Below are positions 23,597-36,400 of a stretch of DNA of 64,000 bases, one piece after another. Position 1 is the stretch's first letter. Every line of letters begins with the position of its first letter. This DNA is from Holtermannia corniformis (taxonomy: Eukaryota > Basidiomycota > Tremellomycetes > Holtermanniales). The stretch spans positions 1,398,766-1,462,765 of the forward strand of contig BCIJ01000001.1 in assembly GCA_001599935.1 (NCBI GenBank), given 5' to 3'. The notes beneath the pieces are model-generated. The model made no database searches and was not told the DNA's origin. It saw only the letters and a list, made by a program, of their open reading frames with translations. The translations under genes were made by a program, and so were the position numbers.

Positions 23597-26500
23597 CTAG
23601 AACTAATTGCAGGAGTCAGCTAGACCTTGATTCTTTCCCTGAGGCAACTCACGCTAAAGGACAGGAAGTACGGGTTCAGCGCCAATGGGTACAGCAGGTG
23701 ACTTCCAGCAACGAGACCCATTGGGACCCAGACCTCGATGCCACCTATTCGGTAGCCGGCCGGCATGAGCTTGGAGCCTGTGATGAACATGCAAGCGACC
23801 ATGAGGGTGAAAAAGACGATCTGTGGCCAAAAGCGGCGCCAGATGATCGGGATTTGCAGGAAGAAATTGGACTTTTCGACCGTCTTGACGGTAGCCGACC
23901 ACCTGCCGGGGTCAGCGGACGCAATGCTAAGCTCGATAACGCACGTCATGTTGTAGCCTACCAAATGACTGATCAACGCAGCGCCCATAGGCATCGACAT
24001 GCCAGTGAAGAAGATACTGAAGAAGGCTGTGTCGAGATTAGCGGCTTGCAGAGACTGGTAAAGATACTCACGGATCCACTTGATCTGATCAAAGCACTGT
24101 CTTGAGCAGTCCGGGATCTTGAGACGGTAGCGAAGTACGATAAAGGCGACGTTGCAGATGCCAACGAACAAGATGATGCAGACGAGCGTGACGTCCCAAG
24201 ATGGAAGGTCTGCCGGAAATCAGCGAATGCCTCACAATGCCCTCAGGTGAACTTACAATAGCCGTCGATGGGTACTGAAACGAGGATAAGCCCAGGCGTC
24301 ATCAGAGGCGCAACAACACTCACGACTCAGGCCAATGAGAAAGAAATTTGCCACCGTCAAGATCCAAGCGCATCCGATAGCATAATAAGAGAAGATGTAG
24401 GCCGAGATGGAGATCTTCGAGTGAAGCGGAATGGAGCACCAGACAAATTCTCTGAAGAGCGGAGTGATTGGACCCTTGGTGAACCATTGCTTGAACGGGT
24501 GAAAGATGAGTTCACTGGGATGTCAGTTCGGAGCAATACACATCGTTGGCAACGTACGAGCATCCGAACGCATACTTCTGCCAGCGATTCAACTCATCAT
24601 CGCAGGTTAGCGACACTCCTTCCTCGAATTCGCCATTGCTGTAGGTTGCCCAGCGAACGACGTAACCCTGCCAGCAAGCGTAAGTCTCGCTCTGACGCTG
24701 ATGGGAGGGCTGACCTTGATCTGGAGCGTGACTGCGATGGCAAAGTCTTCTGACACATGCGATTCTGACCAGATTTTGGTGATCCCGTCGTCGTCGACGT
24801 GTGTACACTCTTGCAGGGCCGACCAGCGGATAAAAGCGTTGTGTCCGACGAACGGCGCGACTGGTCTGATCAGCGCCATTGAAGACAAATCCGTCACAGC
24901 TTACCTTCGCCGCTGGCACAGCAGTACGAAATTGCAGTCTGGATACCGCGGGTGAAGTGCGCAACGCCGTTCTCAAAGTAGTGATGGGCGACTTGCATGA
25001 CACCTGACATATGTTGGCTGCGACGGTTATTACCGGTCATCATTGCCTATCCATCGTCACTCACATGATGGCAACCTCGGGGCTCTCAGCCATCTCGGAC
25101 ACGGCATCGGCAAAACAATCTTCAGGCACACGCGTATCAGAGTCGATGATGAGGATGATGGCACCCCTGCCGAAGTCAGTTCTGCCCAAGTTGATCATCA
25201 AAAAACTGACATGCGGATGTTGCCAGCCGCCCAAGCCTTGCCCTCTGTCTCATCGACCGCTTGGCCAAGCGCGACAGCATAAAGCTCGTTCTCGTCCGAG
25301 TCACTCCAAAAGTGGTCTTGCCCCTTTTCCTCTTGACGCGTGGGTCGGAGATCGTCCATGATCGCCTCGACACGTAACGACAGGTTGTTCGCAAAGTTCA
25401 TGTTGCCTGCCTTCTTGAAGCGGCCTTTACGGATGAACCCATCGACGCCATGACCGGGTCTCGCGACGTAGGCGATGCTGTTGTCAAAGTAGAAGCGCCG
25501 TCGAGCGTCGGCATCCTTCTTCGATAAGAGCTGCAAACCGTCGTCACAGACGAGAATGCTGACACTGCCGCCCTGGCGTTCGTATCTGAGCCCATGTGTA
25601 AGTCTCAGAGCATGAGGACGCGAGCAGGACTGACGTTGTGATAGCCTTCTTCAATGATTCCACGGTAGGCATGATCACGTCTTCAAGAGATTCCTGAGAC
25701 GATCAGCTTTCTCCTGCGTGGACCTAGATGACGAACCTTGTATACAGGAAGCTGCACCGTAACATGACCAAGTTCTCCCGTCGTACGCTTGGGCGGGACA
25801 CCGCTAAAGTAGAGTGACTTCTGCTGGACCTGATTGATTGGGCCAATGATTTGGAACTGTGGAAGGGTCAACTCTATCACCGACTGAACAAGCGACTTAC
25901 GACCGATCCAACGACGCACATGCACGCAAAGAGTGCAATGCAAAACAGCAGTGGACAGAGTAAGATGAATGCAAATCGGAGCTTGCCGCCGTCCAACAAA
26001 AACTCTTGGATGATCTTGCCTACGCTTAGGTGTGAGGACACAGTCGCCTGAGGCACCCAAACTCACGGATACCCAAAGCAATCAAAGCCATGCACATCAT
26101 GACCACTAGCCCGTCGAGGATGGGAGCGTACAGCCGTACGGGGCGCTCGCGCCATTTGCGCTGCGCTTCGCGCATTGCCAGGTCTTCCGGATCCAGGTCT
26201 TCATCCTTGATTGATGCGCTGCCCTCTGCTATCGACTTGGCTTCCTCGGCGGCGGCGGCGGCAGCTGACTCTGCCTCGGCCTGAATAATTTCGTGGTTCA
26301 TCTTCTTGTTTGCGTCTTCACCTCGCCAGACGAATTGCAAGAGAGCTTGCTCGAGGGCATCTGCGGCCGGGACGACGTTCTCGACGTGATCCGCCCAGAC
26401 GCAGAGAACTCCCTCGTCACGCACAAACGCAGCGTATTGATGCTTGCGCGCACGCCCAAGGTGCTCGATGCAATCGAGAATCTGGATGCGCGTATTGGCG

Positions 26501-27623
26501 TCGATAGTGAGCTCGTTCATAGAGGGGGTCGGGTAGATGTAGGCATTCATGACTGTGGTCACGACCGAGCACTTGATTTTAATGGCAACCTAACACATAA
26601 GCTTTGAGACTTTGCGGGGACGACACGTACCTCGGGGTTCAGCCGATTGACCGCCTCTGCAAATGGATCGAGTGCTGCACATCCAACCGGAAATGTCCGG
26701 TACAGCCCCGTCTTGGCTCGGATAGATACTCCAGTAGCAAATGCGTTGTGCTTGCCCTCTCGTGGCGGTTTGAACCACTTCTTCTTCGTGACACCTAACC
26801 GGAAGATGTGGTCCGCCATGACGTCGAGTGCATCGTGACCGTCTCCGACTGGGACAGCACGCCGACTGTTGACATCCAGCATGTCATCGGCTGCCTTGAT
26901 GTCCAAAATCGTTGGTGCGTTCGTTTCGGCCTCTTGTCCAAGTGACCCGAGAGATGATGTTGACCCGGCGATGGGCGTCAGAGCCTTCCGGCCAAAGCGC
27001 GGCCGGACGTCTTCCTCATCACTCTCGAACTCGGCGTCGACGTTGACCCCAGAGGACCGGCTACGCTTGTGCTTGCGTTTTCTTTCGCGGCGGCCTGAGG
27101 ACGATGATGGATCAGAAGTTTGGGTGCGGCGATGTGTCCGCCTCTTGCTCCTGCGCTTGTTCGTTGACCGCTCGCCTTCGCCACCTGCTTCAAACCAGCC
27201 AAGCTTCGCCTGCATTCTGTACGGTTGCTTGCCAGCAGCCACCGCACTCATGTGTGAAGCTACCAGCTCCTCTTCGTCTGAGTCGGCTTGGTCCACGGTC
27301 AGCGGGAGGTTGAAGACGTTGGCCATCGAAAGGTCGTGACCATCATTGTCGGTTTCGCCAAAGCGAGGGACTAATGGATTGAATGACCCTTGCAAACTCA
27401 TCGACTGTTGACGTGGGTGCACATACGGCGAATTGAGCACCGGCTTGGATACGCGTCGGCCAAGAAAGGTGACTTGTGGAGGGGGGATGTACGCCGGCTC
27501 GCCATTGATATCTTCGAGTGTTGGAAAGCGTAGAGTCGCCGACGGCTGCCCTGGAATGGAAGCCATAGGCAGCTCGGGAGCCTCAAACGCCGGCTTGGCC
27601 TTCTTGCGAGAAAAGATGCCCAT
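23597..27623 (-). CDS. Family-2 glycosyltransferase, paralogue A (chitin/cellulose-synthase-like)
   Basis: Membrane processive beta-glycosyltransferase of the GT2 superfamily, probably making a cell-wall or surface polysaccharide; product unknown. The start at 27623 gives MGIFSRKKAKPAFEAPELP and a long disordered Lys/Arg/Ser N-terminus. A conserved region follows (DALDVMADHIFRLG, LNPEVAIKI, NELTIDANTRIQILDCIEHL), an Ala/Glu tract, a first membrane helix (LYAPILDGLVVMMCMALIAL), then the catalytic core: VQLPVYKES, ILVCDDGLQLL, IILIIDSDTRVPEDCF (DxD), HVSEDFAIAVTLQIKG (ED) and DDELNRWQKYAFG, where QxxRW reads ExxRW. Multiple helices close the protein. Two ends are possible: reading through to TAG at 23620, or a last intron with gctgac branch site leading to NPYFLSFSF and TAG at 23597-23599 (preferred). 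It is not a class I-III chitin synthase; it resembles the fungal GT2 family needed for hyphal growth. Paralogue B lies head to head. Confidence 0.85.
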
Positions 27624-28551
27624 TCTGCACTTGAATGATGATTAAGACTCAACGGTCCAAGACATCCGCCCACGGTCACTGTTCCCTCGCGCCTCTGCGT
27701 TGTTGCTTGCTGGCGTGACTTGTCGCTAGCTTGCTTGTGTTTGGCTCAAAAGTCCGTATTGACGAGGTGAGGATGATGGACTGGCGCCAGGCAGCTGAAT
27801 CGGAGGCTTGCGCCTGATCGTCGGGGTTGACGGCAACGCTGGCGTCGGGGCAATGGCCATGGCGGCCGCCTAGCAAGACGAACGCCGCCTAGTGCACCGT
27901 GAGACCGCATCGAGACTCTGTAGCCGACGCTTGTCATTTGTGGTAGGCTTCAACCCTGAAGCGTGCCGGAGAGTTTGGTACGCCGGCTTCCGGTTCCGGC
28001 AGGTGAGCGGCTGATCGACCGGGAACACGGCCGGGGGTCCCTCGATGGGCGCTGTATATCAATCGATCCGCACGTGTCACATGCTCGCCATCCGGGAACC
28101 TCTCGTGCGCTGGCGCCGGCAGTTGACTGATTTGTCTAGTGCGCCGCCTGGAATGGCATGTGTACGCCCCTTCCGACATGCTTACGGGCCAATGGTGGCC
28201 TGTTGTCAGGGCTAGCGCTCAGCCTCGTCCCCTTCAAGTGCGACTAGCCATCGTTCAGTGAGACAGTGGCTGAGTCCGGACAATATCTGAGACCAATGTC
28301 CAGAGGAGCCTGCTAGGCCGAGGTAATCGCTGCAGTGTTAGCTCGTGAACAAGGAAAGGCGCATTACCGTCATTCGAGGCGTGAAGCTAGCAATCGAGTG
28401 ACAACCGTCGCGGCGGCGTTGAACCTCTTCAAACTGGCTGCGCAGCTCAAGCGACGCTTCACAAAGGTTGACAGCTTGTGCACACTGCGTTGTTAGCGCA
28501 TCACAACACATCACAGCCAGCCCTGCGTGCCGCTACGGCGACCGGCGCACT
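27624..28551. promoter_or_regulatory. Bidirectional promoter region between the two glycosyltransferases
   Basis: 928 bp separate the divergent start codons of the paralogues. Open frames here (for example minus 27934-28179) are short, Arg/Pro/His-rich and have no recognisable features, so I see no gene. It may control both genes together. Confidence 0.45.
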
Positions 28552-31500
28552 ATGGGGTTCCTTCGCCGCTTGTCTGAGGCTGTCCTTCCATCCCTTCCCG
28601 CCGCCTCCACGTCTCAACTTCCCGCACGATCTGGCGAAACATTCCGAGGCGTGGACCTGGACGTGCCCGAGCTCGAGCACGAGGGACGACCGTCTTGGGA
28701 GTTATCAGACGACGGCAACTCCATCAAGTCATATGATCTGTCAGAGGCAAGCTCGGACGACTCACGGAGCTCGTCGGACAGTGATCGCTCCAGCGACAGC
28801 GAGGGCAGTGATGAGGAAGACGAAGTCAAGGATCGCTATGATCTCATGACCTCGCACCTTTGGCAGGTGGCCGACACCATGGGCTGGTTCAGAGACAAGG
28901 CTGTGGATGGCTTAGTGTCGATCCGGTGAGTTGTCCACCTCACAACCCAAGCCAGCTCACGCCGTTCAGAATCAAGAAGAGGAATTTCCGGACATATCCT
29001 CAGCCAAAACGACGACAGCGGGGTGGAGACAGGCTGCGAGAGGCGATCACCGAGTGGGACTCGGCGGTCGGGACACTCAACCCCGAGGTTGCCATCAAGA
29101 TTACTTCGAAAGTGGTCCAGGCGATCATGGCTCGCACGTGAGTGTCGATTCCCCTATCATCAACAAGCACTGACTGTCCGGAAGCTCGCCTGATGCCATC
29201 GAAATCACGCTGGATGTCAACACCCGGATTCAGATCCTCGACGAGGTCTCGCACCTCGCAGGTGCGCGCAAGCACCAGTTTGCCGCCTTTTGTCGTGCCG
29301 AGGCGTGCTTGGTGGTCTGGGCGGACGAAGTCGAGACGGTCATCACTTCGGCCGAAGCCCTCGAGCAGCGCATGATTCATTATGTCTGGTCCGGTCGGCA
29401 TCAAGAGCTCGAACTTATCGAGGCAGACGAGAAGGATGACGAGGAGGGCTGGATCGACCGCGACATTGAGCTCGAGCGGCAGCTGGAACGGCAAAAGACA
29501 GGAGAGTCACTCAGCGATGAAGAAGAGGGTGTCGGCGGCGAGAAGGGCAGCTGGCAGCAACGCGAGCGGCGGCCGGTGATGTTGTACGCACCGCTCATCT
29601 CGGGGTTTGCCATCATGCTCAACTGCCTGTTCATCGGTTCTGGTATGCGTGAGTCCCCTCCTTTGGCCGAGGCCGTGCCTGTGCTCACTTTGGCACTTAG
29701 GTCAACTCATCAAGGAAGTGCTCCTCGATGGGAGTTATGTTCGCTTCGCTCTGCTTGCAACTACGCCATTCGGTTTCCTGCTCGCGATTGTGAGTGCTTT
29801 GCTCGCCCCGTGGCGTTCAGCTCACACTGCTAGTTCTTCTGTATTTGTGTTATCGGCAACTTGTGGCAGGCGCTCGGACCGGTTGCGCACTGTCACCAGA
29901 ATAGCTCATACTACTCTGGCAAGGCTCCAGAGCGTATGACGGGCACGCTGCCACACATCACCATTCAGATGCCCGTCTACAAAGAGGGTCTGGAGGGTGT
30001 CATCATCCCCACAGTTGAGTCATTGAAGAAGGCAATCACCACGTAAGTTAAGAGTCCGTTGTTGGCTCAACTGACAAGCATAGATATGAGCGGCAAGGCG
30101 GATCAGTCAACATCTTTGTATGCGACGACGGCATGCAGCTGTGGGACGAAGAAGAGGCCGCTGTGCGTCAAGCCTACTATGACCGGAATAACATTGGCTG
30201 GACGGCGCGTCCCAAGCACGGCAAGGACGGCTTCATTCGCAAAGGCCGATTCAAGAAGGTACGCTGCCCGTCTCGCCTGCGTTGTGGAACTGATCATCAC
30301 AGGCATCCAACATGAACTTTGCAAACAATCTGTCTTTGCGCGTCGAGGAGATCATGGATGAGCTTCGGCCCGAGCCGCCAGCAGACGACCCCGAAGCAGT
30401 TGCCACCTGGATTTGGAACTCGGAGGACGAGAACGAGATATACGACGAGGCTCTTGCGCGCGCGGTTGCAGAGTCAAACGGGATCGCTTGGGCCGCGGGC
30501 AATATCCGGATCGGCGAGATCATCCTCATCATTGACTCGGATACGCGCGTGCCAGAAGACTGCTTCCTCGATGCCGCTTCGTAGGTTGCACCGGTCGAGT
30601 CAAGGGTGCCACGGCTTACCATCGCAGTGAACTCGATAATTCGCCTGATATTGCCATCATCCAGCACGAATCGGCCGTCATGCAAGTCGTCGGACACTAT
30701 TTTGAGAACGGCATCACCTCGTTCACAACGCGTATCAATTCTGCCATCTCGTTCTGTGCCGCCAACGGCGAGGTCGCGCCGTTTGTTGGGCACAATGCGT
30801 GAGTGTGCGGTTTCTGCAGTCGCGGCGCTGACGGTTGCAGGTTCTTGCGATGGCGTGCGGTGCAGGATGCGGCGTTCGTAGACCCAGATGACGGGATCAC
30901 GAAATGTTGGTCGGAAACACACGTATCGGAAGATTTCGATCAATCCCTCCGGCTGCAGATGAAGGGCTGGTCGCTGCGCTGGGCGTCCTACTCGAATGGC
31001 GGGTTCCAGGAGGGTGTTTCCCTCACCTGCGATGACGAGGTGTGTGCGATCGACTCAACTCTGGCGAGACTAACGTCAACAGCTGAACCGATGGCAAAAG
31101 TACGGCTACGGCTGCTCCGAGCTCCTGTTCAACCCTCTGAGCCAATGGTTCAAGAAAGGTCCCATCACCAAGCTCTTTCACAGCTTTGTGTGGGCCGATA
31201 TCCCACTGCACTCCAAGATCTCGGTACTGGCGTACATCTCCTCTTACTACGCTATCGCGTGCGCAATGGCGCTCTCGTTCCTCAACTGGATCTTGGTTGG
31301 CCTGTTCAACGACACGATCGACCTGTTCTACCTCCAGTCGTGGCAGGTCTTTTTGACGTGTATCGTCATCTTCTGCGGGCTGTCGAACATCTCGTCTGCA
31401 ATCTTTCAATATCGCCTCAACACCAACTCCCTGGGTAACGCGCTGATACAAAACTTCAAGGTAGGTTACGAGCACCGCGCCACGTTGGATACAAAGCTCA

Positions 31501-32219
31501 CAACATTGCAGTGGATCATTTTCTTCTTCTTCTTTTTCTGCGGCATGTCGTGGCATCTCTCAAACGCCCTGTGAGTGCTCCTGGACCGCTGCCACATGGC
31601 GCGCTAACGACACAGCGTCGCCCATTTGGTTGGGTACAACATGCAATGGTCCTCGACCGTCAAAGAAGTCGAGCTCTCGCACTTTTTCAAAGAGTGGCCT
31701 ATGATGTGGAAGCGTTTCTGGGATGTCTGGCTGCTGTCGTGGTTTGTGATTGTGAGTGAGAAGGAAGAAAGAGGTGGCGGCGCTAACATGCGGTAGCTGG
31801 CGGTCACCTTCATGGCGTCCCCGTTGGTCCCGATCGGGTACCGGATCACCAATTTTACGTGTATATTACCAATCATGGTCCAAGCTGGGTGAGTGTTGCC
31901 TGTTCCCGGCCTGTCGTCTGCACTAGGCTGACACCCGCGCTCAGCTGTCATTTCTTGGTGCGCTTTTTCTCCGCACCGATACGTATCCTGCCGTATGCTG
32001 ACGCAATGACCTCGTGCAGTATCCCATTGTTCTCAACCCATGGCGTGAGTGCTTGCCGGTTTCGTACGTGTGGAACGCAGTCGCTGACGCATCTTGCAGT
32101 GCTACGTACGTCGTCGTGCTCTCGTCGCCGTCTCTCGCCGCTGCTGACCGTCTGCTCTTGCTTTGCCCTTGCCTACAGTGTTCCAAGTACGTACAGCGGC
32201 TAAGCGCTCGCGTATCTGA
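28552..32219 (+). CDS. Family-2 glycosyltransferase, paralogue B
   Basis: Same architecture as paralogue A and collinear with it over the catalytic core. The start at 28552 gives MGFLRRLSEAVLPSLPAAST with an acidic, Ser-rich N-terminus (SSDSEGSDEEDEVKDRYDLM) instead of the basic one of A. Then TLNPEVAIKITSKVVQAIMA, ITLDVNTRIQILDEVSHLAG, helix LYAPLISGFAIMLNCLFIGS, ITIQMPVYKEGLEGVIIPTV, IFVCDDGMQLWDEE, IILIIDSDTRVPEDCF, HVSEDFDQSLRLQMKG, DDELNRWQKYGYG, and C-terminal helices (WIIFFFFFFCGMSWHLSNAL, SWFVILAVTFMASPLVPIGY). As in A, the QxxRW site is ExxRW. The end is uncertain: reading on after NPWLL stops at 32203, while splicing a further intron (about 32104-32178) gives NPWLLLFQVRTAAKRSRI and a stop at 32217-32219. 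About 1,000 aa, more than ten short introns. Confidence 0.85.
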
Positions 32220-33490
32220 GCGTCGCTAACGCCCATCCAGTTCTGATCTGCTCCCGTCCAAGTCTTGGGTCTCCTGCTGCCTCGTCGATTTGCTCCCTCG
32301 TTAGATTGCAGATACAGTTTGGCATGATGCAACGGCATGTACAATCGCGAGCCGCGTACGGAGTCCGAAGCGTCGATCACCTGCTCCGGATTTTGCTCGG
32401 TTGTGGGCGGTCCTGCAAAGGATTCGGACAGGAATCGGACTGATCCTTCGGGAAGATCACCCTTGATTCAATATAGAACCCCAAAGGCGATGGGCGCCTT
32501 TCCTTATTGTTCCTGGCACCGCTCGCATCAACGTCGTCATGGTTTGCTGTGAGCGATCTAGGTTTGCGCTCTGCCGCACACGTTCCCGGCACGTTTTTTC
32601 TCCGGCGGCGGACAGAGCGGATGCAAGTGAGCACGGGCTCGTGGAAAGTCAGAGCTTGCCATTAGTGAGGCCGCAGGACGGCGACCGCAAACACTACACA
32701 CCAAGCTCGAGGTTGCTCTCCTGAGCGAGTTCCAGGACCGAGGCTGGATTGGCTTTGCAGCCTGGCGTCGCACTCTTTGCTGATCACACACTAGCGTGCT
32801 GGACGGCTGCGCCCAAAGGACTCGCTCCTTTGAACACTGTGCGGTCGCTGCAAGATAGGGGCTAGGGGTGAACTGTCCAACTCTAAGAAAACCTCCTCCG
32901 CCCGGTCGCTTCCTTTCAGAGCCCGACGTCCTTTGACACGGCCGTGTTGGGTCCGAACGCGCACTAGTGTCGACTCGCCCACTGACCGCCTTCGCATGCG
33001 AAGCCGTTCCCTTGCCGCTGCGTGCAATCTAGCCAGCACGGGAGGCGCTCGGGCTTCGCGAGTAGACTCAGAGTCTGTCGAGTGTGTGCACACGGTCCCA
33101 TCTCGAAACGGCGGCCGTACCTGCACTCGCCCAAGCTCGGCCCTGCCGATCTCGCAACCTTGTCAAGCCTAGCGCCGACGTCTGCCCAGCGCAAACGCTT
33201 TAGCAGCACGCACCCCGATCGCCCCGAGCTTCTGCCCGTGTCCGCGCCCGCGAGACGAGCGAGAGAAGACCGCATGGGAGCGGGACAGTGTCCCTTTGGT
33301 CCGTCACCCCAGCCGCAATCATTCAACATCCCTGAACAGACACAGACTCGCGACCGGGGTACTACCACCACCACGCTCCAGCTCGCTCTGGCATCAGTGA
33401 TAATCGACGGCCCGTTCAGGGCACTCGTCCGACCGGATCTCGCTTCTCGTCCCAAACTGCATCCGATCAGGGTGTCGCACTGCTGAGCCA
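32220..33490. other. Gene-free stretch upstream of the velvet gene
   Basis: No credible coding region. The longest open frame (33022-33486, plus) begins at a GTG, has no ATG near its start and shows an Arg/Ser/Pro-rich unstructured translation. It is probably the promoter and 5' leader of the velvet-domain gene at 33491. Confidence 0.4.
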
Positions 33491-36400
33491 ATGTCGCCGT
33501 CCCACCCCGTCCAAGCAGCCAGTATGACCCGCACCCGCTCCGCAACCCTTTCATCTGTGACGAGATCACAGCTCATCGACCCAGCATCCGCATCCTCGCC
33601 CTCATCTCCCGCCTCGACCGGATCAGAGTTTCAGCCGGTAAAGCCAAAGGCTGCCGGCGCTGGCAGTGGTGCAAAGGCGAAAGCCAGCAAGAAGACGGCA
33701 CCAGGCAAGAGGACAGCGACGGCGAAATCCGAGGCTAGGGCCATGGACGAGGTCGCATACGAATACGTACCGGTCGTGCAGAAGCAGCCGAGGGACAAAC
33801 TGTGAGTCTCCGTGCTCAGGTCATCTGTTGGTCGATGTTGGATGGGTTTGCAAGCTGCCAAGCTGTCTGCTGCTGGATTCTGCGGCGCACGCAGAGTTGA
33901 CACCGACGCTCAGACGGCCTTGCACTGAGATCAATGTACCACGGTTACGTCCGCTGCCTGTACGCGTATGCACACCACACGCATGCGTCATCGTTCTCTG
34001 CCGCAGGTGTTCAGGCGTTCATGAACCTGCTGTTTGCGCAAGTGTCCGACGGCATGCATGTTGGTTCGTGCTGGGTTGCATGCTCCGATCGTTCAGCTTT
34101 CGCCGAGGACGCCAAGTGTTGGATGCTGGATCCGGTCATCTGAGCACAAGGCCTCGCGCCAAGCTGCAAACAGGCAAGCTGCGGCCACAACGCCTCGGCT
34201 ATCGTTCAAGCAGTATGTGGCAGATTGCACTGGCTGTGCCGACGCTGTGCACCTGCGAGAGCCGTGTAGCCGTTTGGCTCCGTCATTGCATTAGTCACGC
34301 CCAGATTGTCCGTGCGCGCACTTTGGCCGAGCACCGAGCGTACATGAGCTGTGCTTTGTTCTTACGTCTTGGACGCATCTTGGTGCGTACAGCAAGAGAT
34401 CATATTACGGCGCTGTCGTCTGCCGAGCCATCGGACATTGCACAAATGAGCCATGGAACCAGACTCTGACAGTATACCTTGGCCAAGACTTCATCCGATC
34501 TCTTGTCTACTTGTTCACCGCGTGCAACTACATATCATCCACGCCGTGCGGATCTTAGTGACCTCGGCATCGGTGCGGCAACTTGCTCCGCTCGCGAAGC
34601 GGAGCTGTGGTGCGCTGCCTTGTGCTAGTGGGGCCATGCGCCATGTTCCTGTCCGACGGCTGCTCAGTAGCCGTATTCGACGCTGCTCGATCAGGCTAGA
34701 TATGGTACCTCGCTACTGCAGGTTTAGCATGATCAAGAAACGCTCGCAGGTGAACTGGGTGTGACAAAACAGACACAGCACGCAACAAGCAGCCAACTCG
34801 GCTGCCTCGTTCAACCTGCCGTCGTTCTGTTTCCCTCAGTGTACAGAGTCCATCTCGTTCACTGTTCATCGATGCGTTCGGTTGAACGCAATCTTGCGGG
34901 CTGTGTTAGGCACGGCGTAGGCCCATCGAGGTAGAAGTGTACCGATTTCAAACCGGCGCAATGTCTAGCAGCGACATGCTTCTGGCGTGCTTCTGGCTCG
35001 TCGGATGCGAAGCCGGAAGGATTTCTGCGGATCCGGCGTCTCGCGTCATTTCGCATTTTGGCATCGCAACGATGCGCCTCGCACTATCACTCAAGGCCAT
35101 GTGGGTCCCGGGCAACATCCGCACTCTCATTCGATCACTTCCGGTCTCGCGGAGCTCGTCATGCTCGGGGGTAGAGGCAGCCATCCTGGCAGACAACACT
35201 CTGATCGGCGTCTGGTACCTGGCGCCGGGCGCAAGGACGGAGCGAGCGGCTTGTGATCGCTGGCCTGCGCGAATCCCTTTGAGGACGCCAAAGGAGGGAT
35301 CGGACGGGAGCCGCTCATTGTCCACGCCGTGCGGAAAGTTGACTGGCGTGAGACGCTATTGTGGATCGTGACAGTGCAGATCCCGCGTCCGCATGGCGAC
35401 GTTGTTATAAGTCTTGGGCGTGCGACGGTCGCGCGCGTTGCCACCGAATGATGCCACACAAACCAGTGCACCGAGCTGACCACGATTGCATCCTCAGCTC
35501 GTACCATCTCAGCGTACGGCAACAACCCATGGCGGCGCGCATGTGCGGCGTGGGCGAAAAGTGTAAGTCTACATCGCCTAGCCGGACTAAGCGCTCACCC
35601 GGCAAAGCCGACCGCCGCCCGCTTGACCCGACGCCTGTGGTGCAGCTCGAGGTGATTGACAACTCGATCGACCCAGAAAAGCGCAAGCTGCGTCGCCCTC
35701 GCCGCTTTGGTCAATCCTACATGCAAAGTCGGTCCCGACAACGACTCCGAGTCGGATCCTCGACATACTGATCAGCTGACAGGATCCGTAGATCCCTATT
35801 ATTTCTGCTTTGCCTGCCTCGTATCGGGCGACGGCTCGGGGTCCAACGACGAGCTGCATGTTGTTGAGAACGGCAAGCACCGCTCGCTCACTGGCACGCC
35901 TGTTTCCTCGCTCTACCACCTCAAGGATCTTGACAACGCCGATGCCGCCTTCTTTGTCTTTCCCGATTTGGGAGTCCGCAAGGAGGGCCGGTACCGCCTC
36001 AAGCTGACCGTGTATGAGATTGTGGAGTGAGTCGCGTGCCGCGCCTTCGTGAGGATCTGGTATTCCTTGGTGCTGAGGCTTCGCAGCCACCGCTACGTGC
36101 ACTACTGCGACTCGATCTTCACAGAGGCGTTCACCGTTTACTCGGCCAAGAAGTAAGTAGCCCGGACTGTGACGTGCAATGACTTATGATCAAACTAGGT
36201 TCCCTGGCATGTCGGGTATGGCGCTGCGTATGGGCTCCCTACTTGTGTTGACTTCCACAGCCCCCACTGCCCTCTCGCAGTCGTTCCAAGAACAAGGCCT
36301 CAAGATCCGCGTCAGGAAGCAGACGAAGGGTATGTATACGCCCGTACCACGCGAGTGCGGCTCATTATCGCAGTGCAATTGGCGAAGAACAAGCGCAAGG

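Noticed and set aside
27934..28179. 81-codon frame in the intergenic region of the GT2 pair
   Set aside because: His/Arg/Pro-rich, no recognisable feature and no conserved neighbours; treated as promoter DNA.
23597..32219. Calling the two GT2 genes classical chitin synthases
   Set aside because: The class I-III and IV-VII chitin synthase motifs (such as QRRRW) are absent; only the general GT2 catalytic motifs are shared.
33022..33486. 154-codon plus-strand open frame upstream of the velvet gene
   Set aside because: Starts at GTG with no ATG near its 5' end, composition Arg/Ser/Pro without structure; more likely leader or promoter DNA.
34859..35325. Minus-strand frame (125 codons) within the velvet giant intron
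   Set aside because: No domain or plausible secondary structure; overlapping frames on the other strand are equally long.
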